DNA from: JBBDKV01 sp040879165 | GTDB lineage: Bacteria > Patescibacteriota > Microgenomatia > UBA1400 > PJMF01 | Direction: 5' to 3' | Length of the DNA: 38,551 bases | Assembly: GCA_040879165.1 (NCBI GenBank) | Contig: JBBDKV010000010.1 | Coordinates: 1 to 38,551, forward strand | The notes under the pieces: model-generated | What the model saw: only the letters and a program-made list of their open reading frames with translations | What the model was told of the DNA's origin: nothing | Databases searched by the model: none | In this document: piece after piece, positions 1 through 7,273 of the stretch | How positions within the stretch are numbered: the stretch's first letter is position 1 | Layout of the letters: each line of letters opens with the position of its first letter | Position numbers and translations under genes: made by a program

Positions 1-178
1 CCATCATATGTATCGTTGAACCCGAGCCAATACGCATACCAGCTGCACGGTAAAAGAAACGGCGCAGATGATGTGAAGGAAGAAAGCCGACGAACCACCA
101 TAGAAAGCCGGTTACCCACTCTAACCAAATAGTGGAGAGTCGGCGCACAATTTTTTTGGTAAGCACGCTAGCTGACAT
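1..178 (-). CDS. Hexapeptide-repeat (LbH) acyltransferase, N-terminal part
   Basis: Only the first 59 codons lie in the window; the gene runs off the left edge. The visible protein has a basic, aromatic N-terminus and then a stretch reading FYRAAGMRIGSGSTIHM. This resembles the region just before the left-handed beta-helix in maltose/galactoside O-acetyltransferase-like enzymes, which usually acetylate sugars or LPS-type glycans. The ATG at 178 overlaps the ruvB stop by 11 bases and is preceded by an AAAGGG purine run about 6 bases upstream, so it is probably translationally coupled to ruvB. The catalytic His and the hexapeptide coils are outside the window, so the acceptor cannot be judged. 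A glycan O-acetyltransferase role fits the neighbourhood but is inference. Confidence 0.6.
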   Translation of the reverse strand, partial: MSASVLTKKIVRRLSTIWLEWVTGFLWWFVGFLPSHHLRRFFYRAAGMRIGSGSTIHMM

Positions 179-1184
179 TACTATCCCTTTCAAAATGATC
201 GTGACCCAAGTGTTGGTATGCGAGGTTGGTAGCCATTCTGCCCTTTGGAGTTCGTTTAAGGAAGCCAATTTGTAGTAGGTATGGTTCCAAAACTTCCTCC
301 ACCGTCAGCGAGTCCTCGTTGAGCATGGCCGCCAAGGTAGATAGCCCGACTGGTCCTCCATTATGTTTGGTAATGATTGCTTGTAGTAATTTTCGATCTG
401 TTTCTTCCAATCCAGCTTGATCAATGGCGATCATATCAAGCGCTTGTTGCACATCGGCTGTTTGAATATTTTTTTGTTGCTTTACTTCTGTGTAATCGCG
501 AACTCTCTTGAGTAGTTTAAGCGCTATGCGCGGCGTACCTCGTGAGCGTTGAGCAATTTCTATAGCACTTGACTCAGGGAGTTGTAACGATAGTTTTTGT
601 GCAGCTTGCATAATGATACTTTGTAAAATATCTGGTTGGTAATATTCTAGACGATGTACGAGACCAAAGCGATCTCTAAATGGGCTAGCAAGTAGGCCAT
701 ATCTGGTGGTTGCAGCGACGAGCGTAAAGCGCGGTAGATCGAGTCGAACAGTTCGAGCAGATGGTCCTTTTCCTATAATGATGTCGAGGGCAAAATCTTC
801 CATCACAGGATACAAGGTTTCCTCTATTGGCTTGGGCAAACGATGCACCTCATCTATGAACAACACATCCCCTTCTTGAATGTTGGTAATGATTGCAGCG
901 AGATCGGCGACTTTGGTTAGAGCCGTTCCAGAAGTGATCTTGAGCTGCCCTCCCATTTCTTTGGAAATTAAGTGTGAGAGCGTCGTTTTCCCTAGACCAG
1001 GAGGGCCGTATAGCAGGGTATGATCGAGCGTTTCCTTGCGTCCTTGTGCTGCTTGAATAGCGATTTGCAGCGACTCCTTAATAAGCTCCTGACCTGCAAA
1101 CTCATCCCAGGCAGCAGCCCGCAACGAAACGAGTAATTGTTCTTCCAGGGCATCGGTGTTTTCTGCTAATGGCGAAGTGGACAT
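168..1184 (-). CDS. ruvB: Holliday junction branch migration helicase RuvB
   Basis: RuvB is the AAA+ motor that, loaded by RuvA as hexamer rings, drives branch migration of Holliday junctions in the cytoplasm. The 338-residue length is normal. Visible motifs are Walker A GPPGLGKT at residues 60-67, Walker B VLFIDEVHR at 107-115, the sensor-1 region AATTR at 157-161 followed by SPFRDRFG with the arginine finger, and the sensor-2 region RGTPRIALKLLKRVRD at 215-230. A C-terminal winged-helix DNA-binding domain covers about 265-325 (GGPVGLSTLAAML, RTPKGRMAT). It lies 52 bases after ruvA and is the last recombination gene of the ruvC-ruvA-ruvB run. Nothing looks broken. Confidence 0.98.
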   Translation of the reverse strand: MSTSPLAENTDALEEQLLVSLRAAAWDEFAGQELIKESLQIAIQAAQGRKETLDHTLLYGPPGLGKTTLSHLISKEMGGQLKITSGTALTKVADLAAIITNIQEGDVLFIDEVHRLPKPIEETLYPVMEDFALDIIIGKGPSARTVRLDLPRFTLVAATTRYGLLASPFRDRFGLVHRLEYYQPDILQSIIMQAAQKLSLQLPESSAIEIAQRSRGTPRIALKLLKRVRDYTEVKQQKNIQTADVQQALDMIAIDQAGLEETDRKLLQAIITKHNGGPVGLSTLAAMLNEDSLTVEEVLEPYLLQIGFLKRTPKGRMATNLAYQHLGHDHFERDSNVS

Positions 1185-1236
1185 ACTTGGCTTAGTGTAT
1201 CACGCGTCTTGACTCTGTCACCATACCCTCTGGCTG

Positions 1237-1815
1237 CTATTTTGAGTCACTGACGGTGCGCAAAATAGATTTAATACTGGTCTGCAGTGTTTCGCCTTCA
1301 ACAAAATCATGACTCCGAACAGCTTCTAAGACTTGCTGTTCTTCAAAGCCCATAGCCGTGAGGGCTGCAACTACTTCACTTTGATGTGAGTCTAAACTAC
1401 CAAGCTCTAATTCTTTCAAACTACCCAGCTTAGAAGTTAAGTCAATAATAATTTTTTGAGCCATTTTCTTGCCAACTCGTGGCACCTGAGTGAAAAAGCT
1501 GACCTGGGCTTGCTGAACAGCATCAATAATTTCTCGAGCCCCTCTGTTGGTGATGGCAAGGGCTGTCTTGGGCCCGACACCAGAAACATCGAGCAAGAGT
1601 AGAAATAAGCGCTTCTCTTCTTCGGTTAAAAAGCCAAATAATTCCAACGTGTTTTCACTCACGTGTGTATAAATAACCAGACCGACCGGCTCAGTTTCAG
1701 TCGCCAGAGTGGTCTGCAAGTGTTGCCCGACATAGACCAGATAGCCGACATTATTAACTGTGATGACTATGCCACTATCTGTGCTTGTTGGGATGCCGCG
1801 TAAGTATGCAATCAT
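1237..1815 (-). CDS. ruvA: Holliday junction DNA-binding protein RuvA
   Basis: RuvA tetramers hold the four-way junction open and recruit RuvB. The 192 residues show the family layout. An N-terminal OB fold starts MIAYLRG and contains GYLVYVG near 24-30. Two helix-hairpin-helix motifs follow: LLDVSGVGPKTALAI at 74-88 and QVPRVGKKMAQKI at 110-122. A flexible linker leads to a C-terminal RuvB-binding domain around 145-187 (VVAALTAMGFEEQQVLEAV). The ATG at 1815 has a weak AGGA about 11 bases upstream. It lies 29 bases after ruvC and is presumably co-transcribed with it. Confidence 0.97.
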   Translation of the reverse strand: MIAYLRGIPTSTDSGIVITVNNVGYLVYVGQHLQTTLATETEPVGLVIYTHVSENTLELFGFLTEEEKRLFLLLLDVSGVGPKTALAITNRGAREIIDAVQQAQVSFFTQVPRVGKKMAQKIIIDLTSKLGSLKELELGSLDSHQSEVVAALTAMGFEEQQVLEAVRSHDFVEGETLQTSIKSILRTVSDSK

Positions 1816-1844
1816 GATCGAGTAATCCTAGCCTAGTGTAAAAA

Positions 1845-2330
1845 TTATTCAGTTACTTGTTTGTAAACCAGACTATGCGTAAAGGCAACAGCTAAAGCGT
1901 CAATGGTGTCGTCGTATTTAGGGAGCTTCTTTAGCTCAAGTTGCAGCTGTATCATTTTACTGACTGCTGCTTTATCTGCTCGGCCATACCCGGTAACTGC
2001 TTGCTTAATCTGTAGTGGTGTGTACTCTGCTACGGTGCAGCCTGAGGGTAAAATGGCTGCAAATATGAGTCCGCGGCACTCACTGACTCGTAGAGCTGTA
2101 GTTTGATTTGTGTTGAAAAAGAGTGATTCTATAGCTGCGGCCGTTGGTTGGTGGGCGGTGACAACTTCTTGCAACTCGGTGATAATCTGCAGGTAGCGCT
2201 TGGCGATGGACTCTTTCTTGTCAGTCAATATGCAGCCATTGGCTACTGGCGAGGGCTTGGGAGTGTTGTTTGTGTCAATCACTGCCCATCCAAGACGGTC
2301 ATAGCCAGGATCAAAACCGATTATTCGCAT
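1845..2330 (-). CDS. ruvC: Crossover junction endodeoxyribonuclease RuvC
   Basis: RuvC is the dimeric RNase H-fold endonuclease that resolves Holliday junctions after RuvAB migration. I chose the ATG at 2330 (161 residues, MRIIGFDPGYDRLGWAVID) rather than the in-frame ATG at 2357. This puts the first catalytic Asp at position 7, as in E. coli, and leaves a 19-base gap to the preceding gene instead of an overlap. The four acidic residues appear intact: D7, E68 in AAIESLFF, and D141 and D144 in YDDTIDALAVA. It opens the ruvCAB run but follows two GT4 genes on the same strand at very short spacing. Confidence 0.95.
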   Translation of the reverse strand: MRIIGFDPGYDRLGWAVIDTNNTPKPSPVANGCILTDKKESIAKRYLQIITELQEVVTAHQPTAAAIESLFFNTNQTTALRVSECRGLIFAAILPSGCTVAEYTPLQIKQAVTGYGRADKAAVSKMIQLQLELKKLPKYDDTIDALAVAFTHSLVYKQVTE

Positions 2331-2349
2331 CACTTGTTTGTACCATGGA

Positions 2350-3582
2350 TCATACACTCTGCAAAGCTGAAGACTCTAAAGCCGAAGACTCTGTTGAAAA
2401 ATCAAGAGTTGGGTTACTTTTTTTCGCTTGTTGCACCATAACCTTCAGCAACTTAGCAGCCGAAGTATGCCAACTAAATTGAGCAGCTTGCTCCCTACCC
2501 TTTTTAGTTAAGATGGCCTTATGTCTCGCATTCAGTTGGGCGATTTCTAAAAATGTTCGAGACAAATCTGTTGTGCTGGAAGGTTCAACGATGTACCCGG
2601 CTTCTCCAACGACCTCAGGTAAGCTGGTGGCGTTTGCCACAACAGGAATACAGCCATAACTCATGGCTTCAAGCGGAGGAATGCCAAAGCCTTCATGCAA
2701 GCCGATGAGTGTTGTGCAGAGCGCGCGTTTGTAGAGCGCCTTTTTTTCGGCATCACTGATAAAGCCTGGTGTGATAATGCGATTTGCAAATGGTGATTGC
2801 TCAATGCGCTCGAGGATTGAGTCTGCCAACCAGCCTATTTTGCCAGCAAGCACCAGCGTTGGCGCAGCTGAGTATCGAGCTCCCTGAGGGGAATGCAGCT
2901 TGGTTCTGCCTAACTGTTTCGAAAAACTTTCAAACGCAGAGATCAGTACATCCAAATTCTTTCGCGGCTGGAGTGTGCCGACATAGAGAATGAACGGTTC
3001 GCTGATGGTGTGTGTGCTGAAAAATTGTGAGCGCTCTGCTTCCGTTAATTCTTCAGAAGTTGGCACCGCTGCTGGATAGACAACAGATACGGCCTCTTCG
3101 GGAAGTTTGTAGGAGCGGACAATGCTTTGTTTGGCGTGCTGGCTAATGGTGATGACGTGACTCGCCTTTTTGACACTATATTCTGTCCACTTTGTGAGCT
3201 GAATGCGGTCGCGCATGGTAAATTGTTGCGGATATTCTAGGTAGGCAGTATCCATGACGGCTGAAACGTAGGGTATGGGAGAAAAACGAGGAGCGTAGTG
3301 CCCAGGAGTAAAGAGAACATCGAAGTGCTCACGATTACGATACAGGTACAATGGCAATGCCCATTGCGTCCAGAATTTGGTCGGCTGAATAACTTGATAC
3401 TGCCAGCCTTGGCGAGCTTTAGGAAGCGCTGCGATAGGTGGTTGAGCTAACAAGATTGTTGTTTCAATGGGCAGTGACTGTGTGAGGCTTTCCAAGGCAG
3501 TGAGTAATTGAAAGGCGTACACATTACTACCGACTCGCTGGGTTGTGTTGGCTTCGTTAGCGTCAATGGCAAGGCGTAGCAT
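2350..3582 (-). CDS. GT4-family glycosyltransferase
   Basis: This is a cytoplasmic GT-B retaining glycosyltransferase of the mannosyl/rhamnosyl type, expected to use a nucleotide sugar to extend a lipid-linked glycan. It has 410 residues. The N-terminal acceptor domain starts MLRLAIDANEA. The C-terminal Glycos_transf_1 domain shows VGTLQPRKNL at 201-210, the EX7E motif HEGFGIPPLEAMSYG at 296-310 (E297, E305) and SLPEVVGEAG near 320. The last residues hold a duplicated ESSAL unit encoded by a 15-base tandem repeat. It starts 11 bases after the neighbouring GT4 gene (3594-4751) and runs into ruvC. The sugar and acceptor cannot be assigned from sequence alone. Confidence 0.9.
   Translation of the reverse strand: MLRLAIDANEANTTQRVGSNVYAFQLLTALESLTQSLPIETTILLAQPPIAALPKARQGWQYQVIQPTKFWTQWALPLYLYRNREHFDVLFTPGHYAPRFSPIPYVSAVMDTAYLEYPQQFTMRDRIQLTKWTEYSVKKASHVITISQHAKQSIVRSYKLPEEAVSVVYPAAVPTSEELTEAERSQFFSTHTISEPFILYVGTLQPRKNLDVLISAFESFSKQLGRTKLHSPQGARYSAAPTLVLAGKIGWLADSILERIEQSPFANRIITPGFISDAEKKALYKRALCTTLIGLHEGFGIPPLEAMSYGCIPVVANATSLPEVVGEAGYIVEPSSTTDLSRTFLEIAQLNARHKAILTKKGREQAAQFSWHTSAAKLLKVMVQQAKKSNPTLDFSTESSALESSALQSV
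2362..2391. repeat. 15-bp tandem duplication in the 3' end of the GT4 gene
   Basis: Two adjacent 15-base units (2362-2376 and 2377-2391), 13 of 15 bases alike, encode ESSAL twice at the C-terminus of the 2350-3582 glycosyltransferase. This looks like a slippage or unequal duplication product in a disordered tail. Confidence 0.8.
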
Positions 3583-3593
3583 GATTGAGGTGC

Positions 3594-4751
3594 CTAACTA
3601 GCTAGTTCTGAAAGTTTTAAGGCTTGCTTATATACCCGAATTGTCTCTTGGGCGACTGTCTGCCACGAGAACATTTGTTGGCGAATGATCATACGCTGCA
3701 TTCTTAGTTGCTGCTCGGTATGATCTTCTTGCAAAATAGTGGTAATGCCATCTCGAATGCTTTCTACGCTGAGCGGGTCCACAAGCTCAGCAGCATTGCC
3801 AGCTACTTCTGGCATACTTGAAACATTTGAAGTCACTACTGGCGTGCCGTGGTAAAAGGCTTCTAAGATTGGCAGACCAAATCCTTCGTAGAGTGATGGA
3901 AAGGCAAATACTTGAGCTTCTGTATATAAGACCGCTAGCTCCTCATCGCTGACTTTGCCTAAAAAGCGCAAATGTGGTTCGACGTCTTTGTAATCTGCGG
4001 CATTGGTTTCATCCCAACCTTCTTCTCCAGCAACCACCAGGTCTACATCTTTGTGTAGTGGTCGCCAGGCTTCAATTAAGTTTTTGATATTCTTACGTGG
4101 CTCTCGAGTACCGACAAAGAGAATGAACGGACGCTTGAGTTGTAGCTTTTCAGTAATGGCTTGTTGGCGATCATCAGTCATCTCCTCACTTACTCGACTA
4201 ACCTCAATGGGTAAGGCCTCATGGACCACAAATACATGTGATTCAGGAAATCCAAGTAGCTGTACCACATCTTTTTTAGTAGCCCGACTAACAGCGATAA
4301 TTACTGCTTTTCGTTTTTTGAGCACATCCCAAGACTGTTGATGCATACTGAGTATCTTGGGATGAGCTGTTTCTGGGTATTTGAGAACCGCCACATCATG
4401 TATGGTCGAGATTAATGGCAAGTCTTTGTCTGGAGGCTGGAGCCAATCCCAAGAGTGAAAGAGTTGAATCTTGGGCATCACTGATCGGAGCTTGGGGTAA
4501 CCAATTTTGTTCCACAAAAAATTATATAAAGATGGCGGGTAGTGCTGGATAACTGTTTCAGCTTTTGAGTCAGTTTCTTTTTTGAAGGCGGCAGCTTGAT
4601 CAAGCAGTTGTTGCCGCTGACGCAAGGAGGAGCCATAGAGTGTCAGCTTGAGATCTTTTTGTTGGAGTAAAGCACGCACTAGATTACTGGTGTAGCGCGA
4701 AACTCCCCGTTGATAAATAGTGGCAGTAATATCGATTCCAACGTGTAACAT
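3594..4751 (-). CDS. GT4-family glycosyltransferase
   Basis: A second GT-B retaining glycosyltransferase (385 residues), probably acting on the cytoplasmic face of the membrane during lipid-linked oligosaccharide assembly. It begins MLHVGIDITATIYQRGVSRY, a glycine-containing loop typical of GT4 enzymes. It carries TIHDVAVLKYPE near 116-127, the donor-domain segment VGTREPRKN at 213-221, and YEGFGLPILEAF at 288-299 with both glutamates of the EX7E motif. It is the first gene after a 107-base spacer and so may begin the transcript that continues through the next GT4 gene and ruvCAB. It is related to, but clearly distinct from, its downstream neighbour. Confidence 0.9.
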   Translation of the reverse strand: MLHVGIDITATIYQRGVSRYTSNLVRALLQQKDLKLTLYGSSLRQRQQLLDQAAAFKKETDSKAETVIQHYPPSLYNFLWNKIGYPKLRSVMPKIQLFHSWDWLQPPDKDLPLISTIHDVAVLKYPETAHPKILSMHQQSWDVLKKRKAVIIAVSRATKKDVVQLLGFPESHVFVVHEALPIEVSRVSEEMTDDRQQAITEKLQLKRPFILFVGTREPRKNIKNLIEAWRPLHKDVDLVVAGEEGWDETNAADYKDVEPHLRFLGKVSDEELAVLYTEAQVFAFPSLYEGFGLPILEAFYHGTPVVTSNVSSMPEVAGNAAELVDPLSVESIRDGITTILQEDHTEQQLRMQRMIIRQQMFSWQTVAQETIRVYKQALKLSELAS

Positions 4752-4858
4752 AGCCCGACTCTGTCAGGAATTAAAACTACTACTGAGTGGTGAGTAGATA
4801 AACTAGGTGTACGCTAGTTATTTGAAGCACACTCACTGCCTCGTTCACTGTATCAGTG
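4752..4858. other. 107-base spacer with two short perfect inverted repeats
   Basis: This gap separates the GT39-like gene from the GT4 gene on the minus strand. It holds AACTAG-N7-CTAGTT at 4801-4819 and CACTG-TAT-CAGTG at 4846-4858, the latter directly beside the stop codon of the GT39-like gene. Neither is followed by a T-run on the minus strand, so a classical intrinsic terminator is not supported. A promoter or operator for the GT4-ruvCAB run is possible, but I cannot name a convincing -10/-35 pair. Confidence 0.4.
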
Positions 4859-6373
4859 TTACTTATAGCTTAACACAGCTTGAGGCTGAGAATATACACG
4901 CACAAAGCCAATTGCGCCAGCGTCGTATAGATGAGACTCTTGGTACCCGTACTCTAAAAGCAGCTGATCTATGAGGCGATTGGGGTCTGTCAGGTCGCGT
5001 AAATAATCAAAAACCAAGACGTGTTGGTATCTTTGGTCATAAATTTTTTGCACAAGCGGCTCGACTTCAAATGCTTGTGAAACATACATTTGCTGAGTAG
5101 TTGCTGTAGGAAATGTGGGCGAGGCATACCATTCCCAAGGAGAAAATGGTTTAGGAAAAGCCATCACTACTACGCTGTCGCTCGGATAGTCATTTTCAAT
5201 TTCTATAATCAAACTACGCCAATCCTCTCGCTGTAGAGTGCTGTCTGTAAAGTATCGGTAGGTGCCAAACACATTGAAAAGTAGTGCTGTGCTCATAATA
5301 AAAATCCCCACATTTTGGAAATGCTGTTGTCGATTGTGTGTTACCGCAATAGCGATGGTAGTAACAAAAAGATACAGCATTGGTAGGGCGAACAAGACGC
5401 GCTTTGGTTGTATGACCGGGACTACAAATGAAATGATCCAGGCAGAGATGAGGGGCACAATAACCCACCAGACGAACAGGCGAAACATGGTTTTTGTATG
5501 TGATTGATGGCGAGTTATCCACCAGGCAAGTGCTGAGAGGCCGATGATAAGTAGTGCAGCTATGGATTGCCAGCTGACGGGTTCAAGGGGAATAACGCCA
5601 AAGATAAATTTTCCAACAACTAGCGGTAGCGCCTTGAGCTGGGGCGTGCTAACCACGGCTTCCCAGCCAGGCAGTGTGGCTCTGAGCTGCGTGCCGACCG
5701 CCAATTGTTCTAAAAACCCTGGTAACCAGGGAGCAAAGAGTGCAGCGGCTATAGCGAATGCCCCTGCGATCTTCTTGAGCTCAATGGTAGTGTGAAAATA
5801 TAAGTAGCCAAGTTGTCCTAGGACAACAAAGGGATAGAGGTATGAGCTATAGAGTCCAAGCGCAGTGAGGCCGCCTAGCCACCAAATACCATGCTTGTTG
5901 GAAAGCCGAGTAGTGATGAGCCACCAGCTCCAGATTGCTATTGCGGCAGGAAGTGCGTAGGGTCTGAGTTCTTGTGAAAAGAAAATGTGTAGTGAGGAGG
6001 TAGCGACTAGAATGCTTGACAGTCCAGCTATCCAGTCATTGTTGGTTAGTTTTTTGCCGATTAGCCAGGTAGCAAAGACGATGCTCAGTCCAGGTAGTAG
6101 TGCTCCCCAGAGACGCAGCCACCATTCTGCGAGACTGATTTGCGTGGCAAAATGTACCAGGTAGTGGAGCAACGGTGGTTGGAAATCTTGTGCAATAGCA
6201 AGTTGCTGGGAAAATGGCCGAACGCTCTCAAGCGCTTGTGCAGCCTCATCCATCCAGAATGAGCCATTGAGATGTGGTAGGCGAAGCAGCAAGGCAAGGA
6301 TCAAGATGCCAGTTATGCTCATTGCTTGTCGTGAGAAATTGAAATTGGTAAGAAAATTAACTCCGTTTGACAT
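4859..6373 (-). CDS. GT39/ArnT-like membrane glycosyltransferase (GT-C)
   Basis: This is a polytopic GT-C protein of 504 residues, expected to transfer a sugar from a polyprenyl-phosphate donor to a glycan or protein on the outer face of the membrane. About ten hydrophobic segments are visible. The first outer loop has the conserved acidic pair in FWMDEAAQ (D42, E43) and the QPPLLHYL motif at 65-72, both typical of the PMT/ArnT superfamily. A soluble C-terminal tail follows residue ~385. The ATG at 6373 overlaps the preceding nucleotidyltransferase gene by 17 bases. A shorter ATG at 6322 is possible, but neither has a good Shine-Dalgarno site. Substrate unknown. Confidence 0.85.
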   Translation of the reverse strand: MSNGVNFLTNFNFSRQAMSITGILILALLLRLPHLNGSFWMDEAAQALESVRPFSQQLAIAQDFQPPLLHYLVHFATQISLAEWWLRLWGALLPGLSIVFATWLIGKKLTNNDWIAGLSSILVATSSLHIFFSQELRPYALPAAIAIWSWWLITTRLSNKHGIWWLGGLTALGLYSSYLYPFVVLGQLGYLYFHTTIELKKIAGAFAIAAALFAPWLPGFLEQLAVGTQLRATLPGWEAVVSTPQLKALPLVVGKFIFGVIPLEPVSWQSIAALLIIGLSALAWWITRHQSHTKTMFRLFVWWVIVPLISAWIISFVVPVIQPKRVLFALPMLYLFVTTIAIAVTHNRQQHFQNVGIFIMSTALLFNVFGTYRYFTDSTLQREDWRSLIIEIENDYPSDSVVVMAFPKPFSPWEWYASPTFPTATTQQMYVSQAFEVEPLVQKIYDQRYQHVLVFDYLRDLTDPNRLIDQLLLEYGYQESHLYDAGAIGFVRVYSQPQAVLSYK

Positions 6374-7181
6374 GCTTCCAGCGTTTTTGAGACTCTAGGT
6401 ATTGATCCTCTGTTGAGATGTCATACCAGATGCCTTGATAAATAAAAGCTTTAAGCTGGTTGGTGCGAGCTAATTGAGGGAACACGTCAATTTCAAGATC
6501 CTTTGAACTGGCATTGGGAAGTTGGGAGATGATTTGTGGCTCAATAACATAAACCCCAGTGTTGATGATGCTAATGTCTTGTTCTGAACCATGTTTAGAA
6601 AACTTGAGGACTTGATTGCCACTCAAGTAGACTTCCCCCAGGGCTTTATTGCCTAGTTTTGGCTTGACGGTAATGGTTGCCTCTGCTCCTTCTGTGCGAT
6701 GAAACTCAAAAAGTGCCCCTAAGTCTAGATCAATCAAGACATCGCCATGCATTACCAGCCAAGGCTCAGTACTACTGGTGTGCGCCGCTGCATGTTTGAG
6801 TGCCCCGGCGGTGCCCAAAGGCTTCTTTTCATACACGTACTTGATGGACACATTAAGCGCGGCGCCAGTACCAAATTCCCGCTCAACATCTTTGTTTTTA
6901 TCAGGTGCGCAAATAAAAATGTCCGTAATGCCATGCGGCTTGAGTTGGTCAATGATAATGCTCAGTAAAAATTGGCCATTAATTTTTTTTAGCAACGTGT
7001 TGTGTTTGATGTTTTTCTCGCCACCAGAGAGAATCACTGCCGTCGAAACATCGAGTCCAAGGCTTTGTCGAATCAAGTGTTCAATGGCGTGAGAACGATT
7101 GCGTAGGTGTGAGCCATCAATTTGGTTGTCAATTGAAGACAGTAAATCCGCTGGAAGCGTGATGGTGAGCCGTGTTTTCAT
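6357..7181 (-). CDS. Ribbon-helix-helix / sugar-phosphate nucleotidyltransferase fusion
   Basis: This 274-residue protein joins two domains. Residues 1-42 (MKTRLTITLPADLLSSIDNQ, then SHAIEHLIRQSLG) match a ribbon-helix-helix (CopG/Arc-type) DNA-binding domain: a short beta strand and two helices with a basic, alternating strand. Residues 46-270 are an NTP_transferase domain like glucose-1-P thymidylyl/uridylyl or mannose-1-P guanylyl transferases, with EKKPLGTAGALKHA at 118-131, the metal-binding HGD at 145-147, NTGVYVIEP at 207-215 and IWYDISTEDQYLES at 251-264. The usual GGxGTR...PK signature is altered to LSGGEKNIKHNTLLKKINGQ, so NTP specificity and even activity are uncertain. It is divergent from the SDR gene at 7274. 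A regulator that senses a nucleotide sugar is an inference. Confidence 0.85.
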   Translation of the reverse strand: MKTRLTITLPADLLSSIDNQIDGSHLRNRSHAIEHLIRQSLGLDVSTAVILSGGEKNIKHNTLLKKINGQFLLSIIIDQLKPHGITDIFICAPDKNKDVEREFGTGAALNVSIKYVYEKKPLGTAGALKHAAAHTSSTEPWLVMHGDVLIDLDLGALFEFHRTEGAEATITVKPKLGNKALGEVYLSGNQVLKFSKHGSEQDISIINTGVYVIEPQIISQLPNASSKDLEIDVFPQLARTNQLKAFIYQGIWYDISTEDQYLESQKRWKHVKRS

Positions 7182-7199
7182 ACCTATATTGGTTATACC
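7182..7199. promoter_or_regulatory. Possible operator (ACC/GGT half-sites) and -10 of the RHH-NTase gene
   Basis: Immediately before the ATG at 7181 lie alternating half-sites ACC (7182-7184), GGT (7191-7193) and ACC (7197-7199). They overlap a minus-strand TATAAC box (7192-7197) preceded by TGG, in the extended -10 style, which ends 10 bases before the ATG. Since the gene encodes a ribbon-helix-helix domain, autoregulation through these half-sites is a reasonable but unproven idea. Confidence 0.35.
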
Positions 7200-7257
7200 A
7201 TATTGAGCTAGGTTCGCACCGTATTGTCATAGTCAGTATGTATTTGCCACCAATGTT

Positions 7258-7266
7258 TGTTACAAT
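7258..7266 (+). promoter_or_regulatory. Extended -10 promoter of the SDR gene
   Basis: TGTTACAAT combines a TGn extension with a 5-of-6 match to TATAAT. It ends 7 bases before the ATG at 7274, so transcription would begin at or next to the start codon. No Shine-Dalgarno site is present. Confidence 0.5.
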
Positions 7267-7273
7267 ATGACTC

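Noticed and set aside
2331..2357. Longer RuvC starting at 2357
   Set aside because: The nine added residues have no counterpart in RuvC, and the shorter form places the first catalytic Asp at position 7 as in E. coli.
4846..4858. Intrinsic terminator after the GT39-like gene
   Set aside because: The stem is only 5 bp and there is no T-run on the minus strand.
5214..5522. Second-frame reading on the same strand inside the GT39-like gene, and other long overlapping frames
   Set aside because: These lack recognisable domains and start signals and sit entirely within well-supported genes; they are by-products of codon composition.
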